Below, piece after piece: positions 1 to 12,300 of a stretch of 64,000 nucleotides of DNA (its first letter is position 1; every line of letters begins with the position of its first letter). The stretch covers positions 1-64,000 of the forward strand of contig JAANDG010000132.1 of the NCBI GenBank assembly GCA_036852015.1, in the 5' to 3' direction. Both the position numbers and the translations under genes were made by a program. This stretch comes from Pelodera strongyloides. Its lineage: Eukaryota > Nematoda > Chromadorea > Rhabditida > Rhabditidae. The notes below the pieces were generated by a model that was not told the origin of the DNA, ran no database searches, and saw nothing but the letters and a program-made list of their open reading frames with translations.

Positions 1-409
1 TTTATACGTGTTTCGTAAGTACAAATATCTATGCAAATTGTGTGATGAAGCTATGTCTGGCAATAAGCTTACGACAGTACGTATGAAGAATTCTTGTAAA
101 GCGGCACAACACATGGTTTTTTGAAAGTACCATTCTGAGCAATTCCCTCCACTATTTACAAAGATGTTCCATTATGTGCTGACGGCAGTTGCCCTCGTAC
201 CATACCCGTTCCAGGTTCAATTCTGGATTTGAACAGTTCAAACGTTCAAAGTAAAAAAGGACACGATATTTTTATTTCATAATATAGGGGTTTTGTCACG
301 TTCGTGGTGGTTGTAAAGCTAACTAGTTGGCAATTGTTCCCATGGGAAAATTCCACTTTCCACCTATGCATATGTCCGCTGCAAGAGTCTATTGTACTTT
401 GCTGCTCCA

Positions 410-482
410 CCTGGGATTTGAACCCACCATCTTTTACCTGACAACCTAGGGCCTAGACGATACGCAGTGCGCCATCTTCCCC
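410..482 (-). tRNA. degenerate tRNA-like sequence
   Basis: On the minus strand a near-perfect T arm (GTGGG TTCAAAT CCCAG) with a B-box and an A-box-like TCGTCTAGG upstream. The acceptor stem does not pair convincingly, so this is a pseudogene or tRNA-derived repeat. Confidence 0.4.
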
Positions 483-1130
483 AAATTTCATCCCAGAAAC
501 GGACCCTGAAAGATGAAGTAATCTATAACCAACCATTCACATCGGTCTGCTTGACGATAATGCGCTCAAAAATTATTCACTTCCCAACTAGACTGTAGTT
601 AAACTACTTGCGCAGAGTTGTAAGTCGACCAAAGTTAAGTGCCTCTCCTATTTTGGCGCGCATACAGGAATAGGTTATGAACCATTATAAGGGACAAGAG
701 GAACCCTATCTGCTTTTATGACGTACTTTTCTCAACCCACCCACTAGTGTGGTACGCTTAGAATACGTGATAACCTGGATACCGAATAGAACTCAATGAC
801 CACCTTCACTTAAAAATTCATACACACAAAACGCAACACATTTTTACTCATTCTCATTTGCTTCGAAAAAGGTTTGCCTTTTATTTCTAGAGATATTTAT
901 TTATGATTTTATTCATTACCAGACCAGACAGCTATCGCCGTCTGAAGCGATTACTCAGGCAATCCTAATAAACGATCATACTGCATATTTATGTGAAACG
1001 TCTGAAGCGCATCTTCCAAGTTTATGTAAGAACATTCAATTTCGAAGAGTTGTGCAAAGGAACATACTTATACCAAACGCATGAAACGTAGAATTTCGTT
1101 TCCACCCAAAAAAAAGTAAACGCTTCTCCT
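481..1130. other. no gene seen
   Basis: AT-rich sequence without convincing exons, repeats or RNA genes. Confidence 0.5.
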
Positions 1131-1137
1131 TTACTCT

Positions 1138-1735
1138 GATCTCCAACCGCGCAGCGCACCCCCAGCCAGGGGCGCTCGCCCCTTCTTTTTGCCCCCCTAC
1201 GCGGCTGGCCGGTGCCCCCCTACGCGGCTGGCCGGTGCCCCCCTGCGCGGTTGGCCGGTGCCCCCCTGCGCGGTTAGCCCTACAAGGCAAAAAAATAAAA
1301 AGACAGACCACATCCGCAAAACATGTGCACCGAGTAGGAATCGAACCTACGAAATTCACTAATTATGTTGTGAAGCCAGCGCCTTAGTTAGACCACTCGG
1401 CCATAAAGCGCATGTCTGATAATAGAAAAAACACATTGGGTGGTGACAGCGATATAGTCGAAATTGCGCGGCTGGGTGCGCGTTTGGCTGGGGGCCCCCT
1501 GCGCGGTTGGCTGGGGGTGCGCTGCGCGGTTGAGGACCAGAGCCCCCGAGGCACCGCGCACCCGAGGCACCACGCACCCAGCCGCGTAGTTAGCAAACCA
1601 CGCGGCTGGCCGGGGCCCCTCTGCGCGGTACGCGGCTGGCTACGCGTGCACTCGAATTTGCGCGGCTGGCTACGCGTGCACTCCAATTTGCGCGGCTGGG
1701 TGCGCGGTGCGCTGCGCACCCAGGAACGTAGTATA
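1138..1735. repeat. GC-rich patch with two minisatellite blocks
   Basis: 1198-1279 holds about four units of a ~23-bp repeat (CGCGGCTGGCCGGTGCCCCC). 1466-1725 holds related CGCGGCTGG(G/C)TGCGC units and two copies of a ~31-bp unit (GGCTACGCGTGCACTC...). Parts of the two blocks are inverted relative to each other around the tRNA-like sequence. Base composition is far from the AT-rich surroundings. Confidence 0.7.
1325..1405 (-). tRNA. tRNA-like (Leu/Ser-type D arm), probable pseudogene
   Basis: Minus strand shows GGCCGAGTGGTCTAA...GGCGCTGG, typical of type II tRNA D arms, and a perfect T arm (GTAGG TTCGATT CCTAC). The acceptor stem has mismatches and the middle is irregular. It lies between two GC-rich minisatellite blocks. 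Confidence 0.45.
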
Positions 1736-1739
1736 TAAT

Positions 1740-2750
1740 AAGATCCCGCATCATAAGGGATGACACGTTTCAGTATTTTCAGAGACCAATTTTTAGCGTT
1801 TTACTTTGATCGTAACCTTTGGTCGTTTCGAGCAAATAAGCGGGGCATACTGTGCGTTGGCACATTTTTGTTATGTTTTGAGCCTTGATCAACTATATTG
1901 TCCAGGTTCATTTGTTGATCTGTACGGCTAGAGTTTTTGGTCAAAAGCACATTTATGCACTCGGGCGCAAAACTGAACGGTACGGCTGCAATGAGCATGG
2001 AAAATTGTGCAACTATCAGACTCGAGCTTGGTTGAGAAAGAAGCACCTATCTATGGACGAGCAAAGATTTGCGAAGCGCATCCCGTAACTACCGATGGTA
2101 CTGTTATTATGATGGATGGAACTGTGATATGTCGAAAAAAAATCAAGTTCAAGTTTTTCGTTGACCTTCCCTAAAAATTGTTTTTGTTTTCCACATCACT
2201 CTAGGTATGTTTGTGATGTGGTTGGTGCTGGTACATCATACCACCGACTGCAACTCTTCGCAATCCGCCGCATGTACATGTTCCGTAGTTTACAAACCTA
2301 CGCTCTAACTTATTGTTAGCTCTAACGGTTCGACCGTCGGCCCACCTTTGTAGTCTCTCTTTGTGTTGTGTGTTGTCAAACCGTTCAATAATTGGTCTGT
2401 TCACAGCGAAATAATTCGGATTAAAAACCACAAAAAACATCAAATTGTAACCCGAATACTATCCATAACTTATTTTTAAAGTTTTAAAGGCGTTGTTCAC
2501 CAAACACCGAAATTAACCGTCCGAAAGCATGAATTGAATCGTATTTTCAATTTTAACCCATTTATGGTAATTAACTGTGATTTTTTTTGCTAATTTATTT
2601 TATGCAAAACACATTTTTATGCAAATCGATATCAGTCACATGCAAATGAACGTTACTACCATTGCTTTATGATTATTTTTTAGTTTCTCTCTCTCTCTCT
2701 CTCTCTCTCTGTCTCCACCTCTCTCTATTTCTCGCTTGTTTTTTTTCTTC
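1740..2750. other. no gene seen
   Basis: Open frames here are short and lack splice context or coding composition. Ends in a CT microsatellite and the long inverted repeat. Confidence 0.5.
2686..2711. repeat. CT microsatellite
   Basis: About 13 CT units. Similar short CT or GA runs occur at 4670-4684, 14718-14748, 19737-19760 and 30427-30450. Confidence 0.85.
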
Positions 2751-2755
2751 CCTCA

Positions 2756-3140
2756 TAGTGTATTTATCTCCAGTTTCGCAGGGCCGAAACACCTCAAAAA
2801 ATCATTCAGCGCGGCTTTCACTTTCCATGTATAACAAGGGATGGAAACTCCCTACCATAGCTTGACGATCGGAGTAATCGTGTTTGGACGCGTTGCGTGT
2901 AGTTTGTAATTTAAAGGTGTTGACATAAAATAAATTTCGACTGGCCTAAAATTCTAAAATTTAATACACCTTTAAATTACAAACTACACGTAACGCGTCC
3001 CAACACGATTACGCCGATCGTCAAGCTATGGTAGGGAGTTTCCATCCCTTGTTATACACGGAAAGTGAAAGCCGCGCTGAATGATTTTTGCGCCAGATTC
3101 GCCCTGTTTCGGCCCTGCGAAACTGGAGATAAATACACTA
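2756..3140. repeat. 385-bp long inverted repeat (foldback element)
   Basis: Left arm ~2756-2916 and right arm ~2967-3140 are inverted near-copies ending in TAGTGTATTTATCTCCAG / CTGGAGATAAATACACTA, with a ~50-bp spacer. The right arm carries a short insertion near 3096-3110. Probably a foldback DNA transposon; no coding capacity. Confidence 0.75.
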
Positions 3141-3370
3141 TCACACTCAAGTTTTCTTTCTCCAATCCCTTCTTTTTCTAGCAAAATTTTATCGAAAATC
3201 TCGATTTCACCTAAATTTTACTACCAAATTCAAAGAAGTTGTAGATTATGGGAGAAATAATCAATACTTTTCAGGTCAACCTTTTTCTACAATTTCACAA
3301 CGTTTCGCTCACAATTGCTCGCGACCACGACTTGAATGAGCCGGTGAGGAGCCGGGTGCCGTTTCCCTGC

Positions 3371-6300
3371 ATGCTACTACACTTTCCGTTGATCAAGAAA
3401 CTCGTCTACCTCCTGTTTATTGCATGTGAGCATTCAATTGGTAGTCAACAGTCAACTAGCGTCAACTAGCGTCGTCAAGGAAAGCACATAAACTTCTGAG
3501 AATGAAAATGTGATGTTGTGCGGCGCACGCAAACCAGCAACAAACGTTCGCTACGAACGTATGGGGAGCGGCTTTTCGCTAAAGGAAACATGTGCTAACT
3601 GGAGTGGTACTCCGTTCGCGCACCCACCTGTGACTGTATGCACGAATACTGGGAGCCTTCCCGGTTGGAAGAATTTGTCTCTATTTCTAGCTGCTTCGGG
3701 TGATCACTCTGTTTCTCTCACCTTCCACTGTGGGGTTGGGAGTTGGGAGCATGCTCCCAACGTTCGTGCATACGGCCACTAGTGACTTTTCGACAGGAGC
3801 TTGACCTCAGCGCCTCAAACGGCTCAAACATGCCATTGCGCTACCACCATCAATCCTTATGAGACTTATACAATACATCCTAGTAAACTGCTTCGCTTAG
3901 ATTGTTTTGTGTGGGTCCGATGGATGCCTTGGTCTGATATCTTTTCGCCGTCAGAAGGCTCTGGGATACAAAGACTTCAATTCGCCGACCTCATTATACG
4001 ATTCGATTATAAAACACTACCCCGGAAGGGAGTTTGTGATAGGTTGGTTGAGTTTTTAAATTCGTATAAATTCGTATTCCTCATATAACTTAAAGTGTAA
4101 TCTTTACATATGTATCGGGATAGATATTCCCATATTTCTCTATGAGGGCTTTATAACGAAAACAATTTCATTGCTCGAGCCATTAGCGTTGTCAGAATGC
4201 AACAAACATAAACCTTCTTGTGTATTAACAAATCGTGGAATCGAGTGGAATTGAACCTCTGGTCGTTCGCGTATGAAACCGACGCGCTATCCACTAGGCC
4301 ACCCTGAAATTTGACGCATGATTTGGCAACTCCCATTTCAGAAACCCTGCATTGGTGGCCGTGGTTCTCTCGACGCCCGATCGTCAAGCTCATCGAATGG
4401 CAATTAGAAATAGTTGGGCTGCTAGAAATTATTCAAAGCAAGTTAAGGTAAGATTCCTTTCATCTTCTTTCAGATTCCTTTGGAAAGCTATTATTTTGTA
4501 ACAAACACACGACATAGCACATAACCGGAGAGCTAGGAGAGTGAAAAGAGAGCAACAAAAAAAGAAAGAGATGGGTAGAGCTAGGGACTTACAATTAGAG
4601 ATGGAATGAGGGGTAGAAAACCTCGAAAGCTAGAATGGTATGAGTAAAGAGAGTTTCGCAGAGAAAGAGAGAGAGAGAGAGAGATTTAAGAAAAAGTTTA
4701 ACAATACTAATTCAGGAAGACAATGTCGCTGTCGTGTTCATGTTGTCCGCGCCTCGTGACCGTAATCAAAGAAGGCAAATCGCCCAAGAGGCCAACGAAT
4801 TCGAAGATCTGATTGTAACCAGTCTCTCTGAGACCTACGAGAATCTTCTATACAAGGTACTGTACTTTAAGAAACCCTTTATAAAAAAATGTTTTACGCT
4901 CACGGGTTGCACAATACATGTGTTCAACGCTAATGACTTGTTCCGCAGAGGCCCTCAAGTTTCCGGAGTAGTTCACTAAGAGTAAACTGAGTACAGGATA
5001 CGAGAACTCTATTAAAAGATAAAAATAAAGGAGGTAAAAAAAAATGGAAGTAAAGAAAAGTTATAAATAGGAAATAGTTATATTAATTGTATTTTGAATT
5101 TATATTGAATAGAAAGGTATGTAGATTACTGACAATATATAGATACTGTACAAAATAAGAACTTTTAAACATCGTTGTAACTTTATTCGAGACCGTGAAA
5201 TGTGGCACTTACTAAATATACTTGAGGTACACAATTTTAGATGAACATTAATTTTCAGGTCTATGCGATAATGCAATGGCAGCAGAACTATTGCCCCGGT
5301 GCGAAATATTTATTAAAAGTTGACGATGACGTCATCATTCATTTTGATCGACTTCTGACTGTGCTACCAGTGGTGAGAATTTTTCTTATTCATTTTTTAT
5401 TTATTTGTTGGAAGTACGTTAAGGCTTAAAGCGAAATGCCAGCCTCTTTGGAAAATTTGCATATGATAAGCAAATCCTATGTATCCGATGCTAATTTTGC
5501 GCGATTGCCTGGACGATCGCGCAAAATTTGCATAGGATACATAGGATTTGCTTATCATATGCAAATTTTCCAAAGGGGCTAGCATTTCGCTTTAAGGTCG
5601 GGCTTACGGTAAGAAAGTTTTCTTTTTTTTTTTTTTGCTCACAGCACACAGGATTTACGGAACATAAAGCGTAATACCGGCCGGTTTTTGAAACACATCG
5701 AGTACACCAGAGTTCTTATGTAGCTTATGCAAATGAGCATACAAAAATCGTGTTAAATTCGAGCAACTTATCATAAATGCGTAAGAATTCAATTATCCAC
5801 GGTGCATTTCAAAAACGGGCCGGTATTTCTCTATAACTGTAAAAATTTCTCTATAAAACGCATTTCGTAACAATTTATTTCTCACGAGAGGTCTTGATGA
5901 GCTACGGTATTACCGTAGTTGCAGTTGTTAAAATAAACAAGAAAAGCTCACAGTCAAATATCACGCTCATGTTTGCATATGTGCTCTATATGTTCTCTAT
6001 TTTTCCATTGTCGGATTGGTCGGATCCATACCTTTTGTTGTATTTAATAAATAAATGATCAAATAAAAAATATTTCTCAGGTCGAGCCTCCGTACCCTCA
6101 AATTTACTGCAAAACATGGGCAAAAGCGAAACCGAAAAATGACACAAAGAGTAAATGGTAAGCGTGGATTTGTTTGTAGATTATGTAATATAATATTAAA
6201 CAATTCATCTAACTAATCTAACATTGTTTAACTTTAGTAAGTGTATCCGACCTGTCCACCTTTTGCACAATAAAACTACCTTCGTAATTTGCATCATTAT

Positions 6301-8079
6301 AAGTGTGTTCTGACAAGCCCTTAAATTATTTACGTTCACATAATATTCTCTATTGATATAATTAATAGTTAATAATAGTATTTAATAAAAAAATATATTG
6401 AGGTTTCTTGGAGCAAAGTGGAAAAGGGAATACTTTCCGATCTATTGCGACGGGCCAGCTTATGTGCTGACAGCACACGCCGCTGCCAGCATTATTGGTA
6501 AATTTTTGGTTTCAAACGGTGTGCAAGTATGCTGAAAATGTACCGTATCTTGGAAGTACACGAGAATATTTTTTATTTCATATTATATATGCAGGTTTCG
6601 TGCAGAAATACGGTAGTATTGACAGAATCACACCGTTTTTTGGGATACTTGTAAACCAGTAAACCCCATTATATTACATTCATGTTTCCGTGAAGGCAAT
6701 TACGTCTCAGTAGCAATCTAGGTCCATACTTTCTACTTAACATTAGATTATTCATTAATGGGCACCATTTTTTCATGCCAACCTAAATTTGGAACTATGA
6801 CATAAGTGGTGATAGGTGACATAAATGAACCGGTGCAATAAACCATTTTATCCTTTTTATCCTACGACGAAACTTTAAAGCGAAATACCGACCGGTTTTT
6901 GAAAAGCCTCGTGGACACAACGGAATTCCTACGTATTTATGCTAAGTTACTCGAATTTAGCTCGATTTTTTATTCTAATTTATGTTCATTTGCATAAGCT
7001 GCATAATAATGCTGGTGTACTCGATGTGTTTCAAAAACCGGCCGGTATTTCGCTTTAAAGTCCTGTTTGTTCCTTTATATTAATATACAGACAAGTAAAG
7101 AAAGTAATTTTGCAGACGCGACCCGCTTTTTCACTCCGATTCACATCGAGGATGTGTTCTTTACCGGAATGGTAGCAGAACGATTGCGAATACGGAGAAA
7201 TGGACTGAATCATGTGTTTCATCATGATACCAAGGTTGATTTTCAATTTTTCGACCCTGATCGTAAACAACAAGAATCAGACACATCTGGTAGTAGCCGA
7301 TTATTTTGCGGAATATCGTTGGTAACTGGTCATCAAATGGTTTTTCGATGGTCTCATTTGCATTTCTTTGCAGGAATTCAAAAAGGGTGAGGTTGCGTGC
7401 AGTTCATCTGGTGAACTTCTTCTCGCTGCAGTTCACTCCGTGAATAAGCCGGAAAAAATCCCGACGGCGGCTACGCGAATGAACAACTTACGATGTAGAA
7501 ATCCTAAGAACGCGAGAAAATCAAAGTAAGGGATTTGATCTAGGGCGTATATTATCGCATTTACTTCACTTACATAAACAGCGAACCGTTAGCAGAATTA
7601 CGATTTAAAGCTAGATAGAAGTAGATATATAGTGTAATTATCATAACAGTATGTGATAGGTAAATATCTGGTAGATAAATAGTAGATGAATAGTAAATCT
7701 TGCAGGTTGACACCCAGAAAAAACTTGAGTGGCCCAGCGAGTAACTGAAACATGTGTATTTGGACGTAGACTTGAAGTTTAGTAAAATATGTTTCCTAGG
7801 TTTTCGAATGCACACGCCGCAGTCGCCGGCGCCCTAGAACCACAGCCTCCACCGAGCAAGCATCTGGAATCCGGGAAGCATGATGCTAATCCTATACTGC
7901 AACAAAATAAGAAGTCCAAGTTTATACCACATCAGAATCAAAGTGTTAAGAAGAAGAAGACAGCAATTGTTATCTCAAAGCAAAATAATAGAATTAATAA
8001 GGAGAATACTAAGAAGCGAAATCTCAAACCCCTACCAAAAGCTAAAGAAACTGGTCATAACCAGGTAGTCCCAAACTAA
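3371..8079 (+). CDS. beta-1,3-galactosyltransferase-like protein (GT31), 10 exons, ~485 aa
   Basis: Golgi-type enzyme expected to transfer a hexose from a UDP-sugar to a glycan in beta-1,3 linkage; the exact donor and acceptor cannot be read from sequence. Exons: 3371-3425, 3811-4042, 4342-4447, 4716-4856, 5259-5372, 6081-6157, 6403-6497, 7116-7321, 7374-7525, 7800-8079; all phases agree. Family marks: HRMAIRNSW (cf. RRxAIRxTW) in exon 3; YCPGAKYLLKVDDDV with the metal-binding DDD at residues ~200-202; YCDGPAYVLT in exon 7; IEDVFFTG (catalytic ED, ~285-286) in exon 8. Exons 1-2 are less certain: exon 1 encodes a short hydrophobic stretch (LVYLLFIA) fitting a type II anchor. The exon 7 acceptor (6401-6402) lacks a pyrimidine tract. 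The last exon adds a Lys-rich tail. Domain call firm, termini tentative. Confidence 0.85.
4236..4306 (-). tRNA. tRNA-like sequence in a galactosyltransferase intron
   Basis: 71 nt on the minus strand with A-box-like TGGCCTAGTGGATAGCGCG and T loop GGTTCAATTCC. The T stem has one mismatch and the acceptor stem pairs poorly. It is antisense in intron 2, ending 35 nt before the exon 3 acceptor. Confidence 0.45.
5425..5596. mobile_element. hairpin MITE, family B copy 1
   Basis: Almost perfect palindrome with termini CTTAAAGCGAAATGCCAGCC and its complement; arms contain TTTGCATATGATAAGCAAAT. Lies in galactosyltransferase intron 5. Same family as 13915-14086. Confidence 0.8.
5664..5831. mobile_element. 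family A MITE, divergent copy
   Basis: Inverted termini TAAAGCGTAATACCGGCCGG and CGGGCCGGTATTTCTC around an AT-rich centre with TTATGCAAATGAGCATA. In galactosyltransferase intron 5. Confidence 0.65.
6535..6665. repeat. dispersed repeat, copy 1
   Basis: Stretch around CAGAAATACGGTAGTATTGACAGAATCACACCG, matching 15475-15605 in inverted orientation. In galactosyltransferase intron 7. Confidence 0.65.
6873..7060. mobile_element. family A MITE
   Basis: Termini CTTTAAAGCGAAATACCG and CGGTATTTCGCTTTAAAG; ends 55 nt before the exon at 7116. Confidence 0.75.
7527..7529 (+). other. alternative stop codon overlapping a splice donor (galactosyltransferase)
   Basis: The codon after the last Lys of exon 9 is TAA, and the same bases form a strong GTAAG donor starting at 7526. 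Splicing to 7800 restores the same Lys codon and continues in frame for 92 further residues. Retaining the intron ends the protein here. Both are coherent, so two C-termini are possible. Confidence 0.45.
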
Positions 8080-8316
8080 TTTGTACTTATTTTCTTATTT
8101 AGGTGCTTTTATTACTTAGGTATTGTATAGGTAATATTTACTGTATACTGTAAAATTTAATTCCTTTTTTTCGTATGAATTTATAGGGATGACAGGGTGG
8201 AGGACTCCCTGTTTTATGTCAAACACTATATATTATGTTTGTTATAAAGTGTAATCCGATTCTCTTTTGTTTTCCTTTTAGATAGTTGATATGATTGTTT
8301 GAATGTATCATACGTA

Positions 8317-8322
8317 AATAAA
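8317..8322 (+). terminator. candidate poly(A) signal AATAAA, galactosyltransferase gene
   Basis: AATAAA lies about 240 nt after the stop at 8079; others follow near 8349 and 8409. Position fits a 3' UTR end, but any AT-rich gap yields such hexamers. Confidence 0.35.
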
Positions 8323-8843
8323 CAAAGTTTATTTTGCAAATATGACATTTAATAAATGAACGAAGTTACAAAGTTTACCCTTTAAGGAATTTCATGTAAC
8401 ATTCTAACAATAAAAACTATTCTGTGTTCTGTTCAAACGGTGCTAGCTGCGAAGCCAGTTGATATTGACAATCAAAACGCTTTTTTTCTATTTGGCGACT
8501 TTTTCGAAAACGGTCACCCCGAAATGGTTTGTAACCGGTCAAGCAATTGGTTTTTGGCGTAAACCATTTGGCGACCGGTTACCGACGATTTTTCGATGGT
8601 CTTAGGTGATTTATTCTGTGTGAGTTGTTTTCATTGGCTTTGGGATTTCCCTGCACGCTAATCACTGAGTAACTTGCCCAGTAACTTGTCTCTCTCAAGG
8701 CTAACAACTTATCAATTATAAGCCAATCATGAAACAAGTAAGGTCGATTGCGCGTGCTAAAAGGCGTGTAGCCAAGTTAGGATAAGTCTTATCTCGGGGG
8801 TCAATCTCGTTTACATACCGGATGTTAAGCTAACGCAAAGCGC

Positions 8844-8851
8844 TATAAATA
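8844..8851 (+). promoter_or_regulatory. TATA-box-like TATAAATA upstream of the ground-like gene
   Basis: TATAAATA in the gap between the galactosyltransferase and the ground-like gene, about 490 nt before the ATG at 9340. A family A MITE (8931-9125) lies between. Inference from motif and position only. Confidence 0.25.
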
Positions 8852-8930
8852 AGAGTTGACCTAGTTGAAGAGTTGCACAGTAGTGTTACCGGTTCTACGT
8901 ACTTTTAAGTCTATTTTGATGAATGTTGAA

Positions 8931-9125
8931 TTAAAGCGGTATAACGACCAATTTTGAAACGTATGGCAGACGCTGTCTTCCGATGTAGTGTGTGCAAATT
9001 AGTACACGAACTACACGGTTATGCGGGTTATGAGCCTGGACATGTATTAATTTATATAGCATACATATAGGAGAATGTACATGTCACCAAATACGTTTCA
9101 AAACTGGCCGTTATTTCGCTTTAAA
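8931..9125. mobile_element. family A MITE, variant termini
   Basis: TTAAAGCGGTATAACGACC at the left end and GGCCGTTATTTCGCTTTAAA at the right, between a TATA-like box and the ATG of the ground-like gene. Confidence 0.65.
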
Positions 9126-9339
9126 ACAATTGGAAACAAATGTTAGGTTCCTAGACCTTAATAATCGCTTTATTTCTATGCGCATTTCTTCGAATATTAG
9201 CCAAGAATTAATTAAAACACTATTGTCATAAAAAAAAAGAATTTCTTTTTAAGTTGTCTACTCTTTTCTCCAGTTGTGCATGATTGAGTACACCTTGTTG
9301 TCTGAATTATAATCAACTCGTTCAGCGTGTAACTACCGT

Positions 9340-12300
9340 ATGCGCACTCTAATCCCCCTATTGACCCTTTTGGGTCTCGTCAATCCTTTTTTATTTCCGT
9401 CGGCAGGCGGAAACGGAGGCGGATGCTGCTGTTGCCGCCCATGTTGTGCACCACCCTGTGCGTCACCGTGTCAAGGTAAACAATCGAACGCTCTCTAGTT
9501 ATTTGCTGGAAAACACTTTGCCTGTCCTGGTTTCTTGCTAGAAATATGTATGAGATGTATGAGAATATTAGATGATAAAAAGATGTGTCGATGAAACGAA
9601 TATATTTTAGGCAGTAGTTGTGGTGGTGGCTGCGGCGGAGGTTGCGGCGGCGGAGGTGGAGGTTGCGGCGGCGGAGGAGGAGGTTGCGGCGGAGGGTGCG
9701 GCGGAGGAGTGGCGGCGGTGGTTGCGGCGGAGGTTGTGGCGGAGGAGGAGGTTGCGGCGGAGGTTGCGGCGGAGGAGGAGGTTGCGGCGGCGGTTGCGGC
9801 GGCGGTTGCGGTGGAGGAGGTTGCGGAGGCGGCGGAGGTGGCGGCGGATGTGGCGGCGGGTGTGGCGGAGGCTGTGGTGGAGGCGGAGGAGGTTGCGGTG
9901 AAGGTTGCGGCGGCGGAGGTTGCGGCGGAGGAGGTTGCGGAGGCGGCGGTGCGTTTCTTCAATAAAAATTTTGGAAAATAATCACTGTATGGAGATTTCA
10001 TTGTCACCTTGCTTACAAGCGATATATTTGTTTCAGGCGGCGGTTATGTAACAAGCGGTGGTGGTAGTGGAGGATACGTCACCGGTGGTGATAATTACGC
10101 TACCAGTGGAGGGGGATACGCCACTGGTGGGGGTGGTTACCCAACTGGGGGAGGCGGGGGTGGTTATGCCACCGGGGGAGGCGGGGGTGGCTACCCTACC
10201 GGCGGAAAGGAAGGTTACTCTACTGGAGGTGGCTATTCGACAGGAGGTGGTTATTCCACGGGTGGAGGAGGATACTCGGCCCCTGTAAGTTTCCTTCAGC
10301 CTATTTGGTTCGTTAAATAATTTTTTTAAACAAAATCTAACTATCTACTTACTGTTATGTGCCGAGAACCATAGGCAGGTATTCAATACATTGTTTTTTT
10401 TTTCTGTGTGAGCAACACCGTCCGAAAGCACTCTAGTAATCCGTACGTCCAATACACAAACATGAACAACGGCATACAGTAAAGCATGAAATTCACAATT
10501 CACAGTTATTTTCCAAAAAATATCAGCCTGTAATCAAAACTCAAAAGCGCACCCTGAGAAAGTTGTGCCATATTGACTTTTCGTGAGCCTGCTCCTTTGA
10601 TAGGCCGGCGGCTACTCGTCCGGAGGCGGTTATCAGGCTCCTTCTGGTGGAGGATATAGTGAAAGTGCAATTCCACCCGCACCTCCACCTCCACCCGCTC
10701 CAGTGGAACAAGTCCAACCAACCGGATACGAGGGAGGATCAGCATCGTCACAGAGTAAATTTTATCTAAAGCGAAGAACAGGCCGGTTTTTGAAACGCAT
10801 CTCAAGTACCTGCATCCCGCATTTATGCAAAGTGGGGTCTAATTGTGGTCTAGTTTTTATTCTAATTTTTGCTCATTTGCATATGCTGCATAAGAAAGCA
10901 GGCGTACGCAATGTGTTTCAAAAACCGGCCGGTATTTCGCTTTAAAGCTAAACTCTACGCGCGTCGAATTCGTTGAATCATCGAAGTATCAGTGTTTTGA
11001 AAGCGGTTGGATCATTTATATAACCACAGAAACGTACGCTTCATTCTTTATGCCAATTAGGACGTCGAAACTTTATTGCATATCCCCGTTGTCTAGTACC
11101 TCTGCAAGAAAAAGGGTCAAAAGGGCCATATTTTTATTCTGTTCGATGATCACAAAACAGTGCAAATCGTGCACATAGGGAAAGTTTTTGCAAAAACTGG
11201 CAATTGGTTAATTGCTTACGATTTCCTAATTATAATGCCAATTGACATAATTGTAATTTGTAATGTTCCCTAATTCCAGGCTATTCGCATGATGTCCCTG
11301 GAAACCTGTCGAATACGTCAGTTGGCGGCGACTCCGAACCAGCGCTCAGTCAGGTAGTAGATGTCAGTTAATGAATCACCTGGATTTTATTAGACTATAA
11401 GCGCGCCTACGGGTAGTTATTATAGCTGATAACTACCCGTAGCTGTTGCTTATTTTTTGATATAAAAAACGCTACCATACCATTGACGGTTAAGTCATGA
11501 TGATATTTCCCCCTGTAGTTGTTGCTTATTTTTTTGATATTAAATGTAGACGATATGCCTTGAGTAACACGTGTATGGTGTAAAATAGAAGCAACTACGA
11601 CAATTTATTTCTCTATATATGGAACACATTACATAAGTGTATTAGATTTAAGTATTACTGGATGGCGCTTATCATATTAATACTATTATTTGTCTCCTAT
11701 ACCGGATATCTTACCCGGTATACTCGGTATGTACATACTATATAGGAGCTCGAGCAGGATTCACCTCTTTCTAGGTATTCCGCGACTCACTGAACAACCC
11801 TGGCTGCACCCCGGTGATCAAGTATATCCTGCTGAGGCCCAAGGACATCAACAAGCCCAACGGAGAGCACGTCCAGCTGGAACTCAACGAGGCCGACGTG
11901 GTAGATTTTTTGTATTTTGTTGTGAAACGTATAGATTAGCTGACACGTATTGTGCTGTGAAACAAGTTTTCATGAGACACATACTCACGCAAGAAACAGT
12001 GTAAACTTTTCCAATGTAAACAAATTATTAAAAACTGACTATGAAGCCGCGTTGAATAACACTAAATAAAAAGGATCCCGATAAATTTTACACTTGCACA
12101 AGCCTTTTGAGATGTGGGGCATCTAAATACTATGTACTATTTTGACTGAGGTATTGATTTTTCAGCCTCCCGGAGCACATGTTTTCAATCAGAATTTGAT
12201 TTCTTCCTCTACTGTTTCTCCTAATGAAACGCCTAAGGATCAACAAATTGAAAGGGACTTAACCCAGGAGACCGAGCAAGCGGCTGATGACTATGACGAG

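Noticed and set aside
5397..5585. Similar open frames at 5397-5585 and 13968-14159
   Set aside because: Both come from the two copies of the family B hairpin MITE.
7789..7791. ATG at 7789 as the start of a separate small gene
   Set aside because: It lies inside the acceptor region; the frame fits exactly as the last galactosyltransferase exon after splicing at 7800.
9495..10007. Long Ala/Ser/Thr/Pro-rich minus-strand frame and Arg-rich plus-strand frames
   Set aside because: Shadows of the Gly/Cys-rich exon of the ground-like gene.
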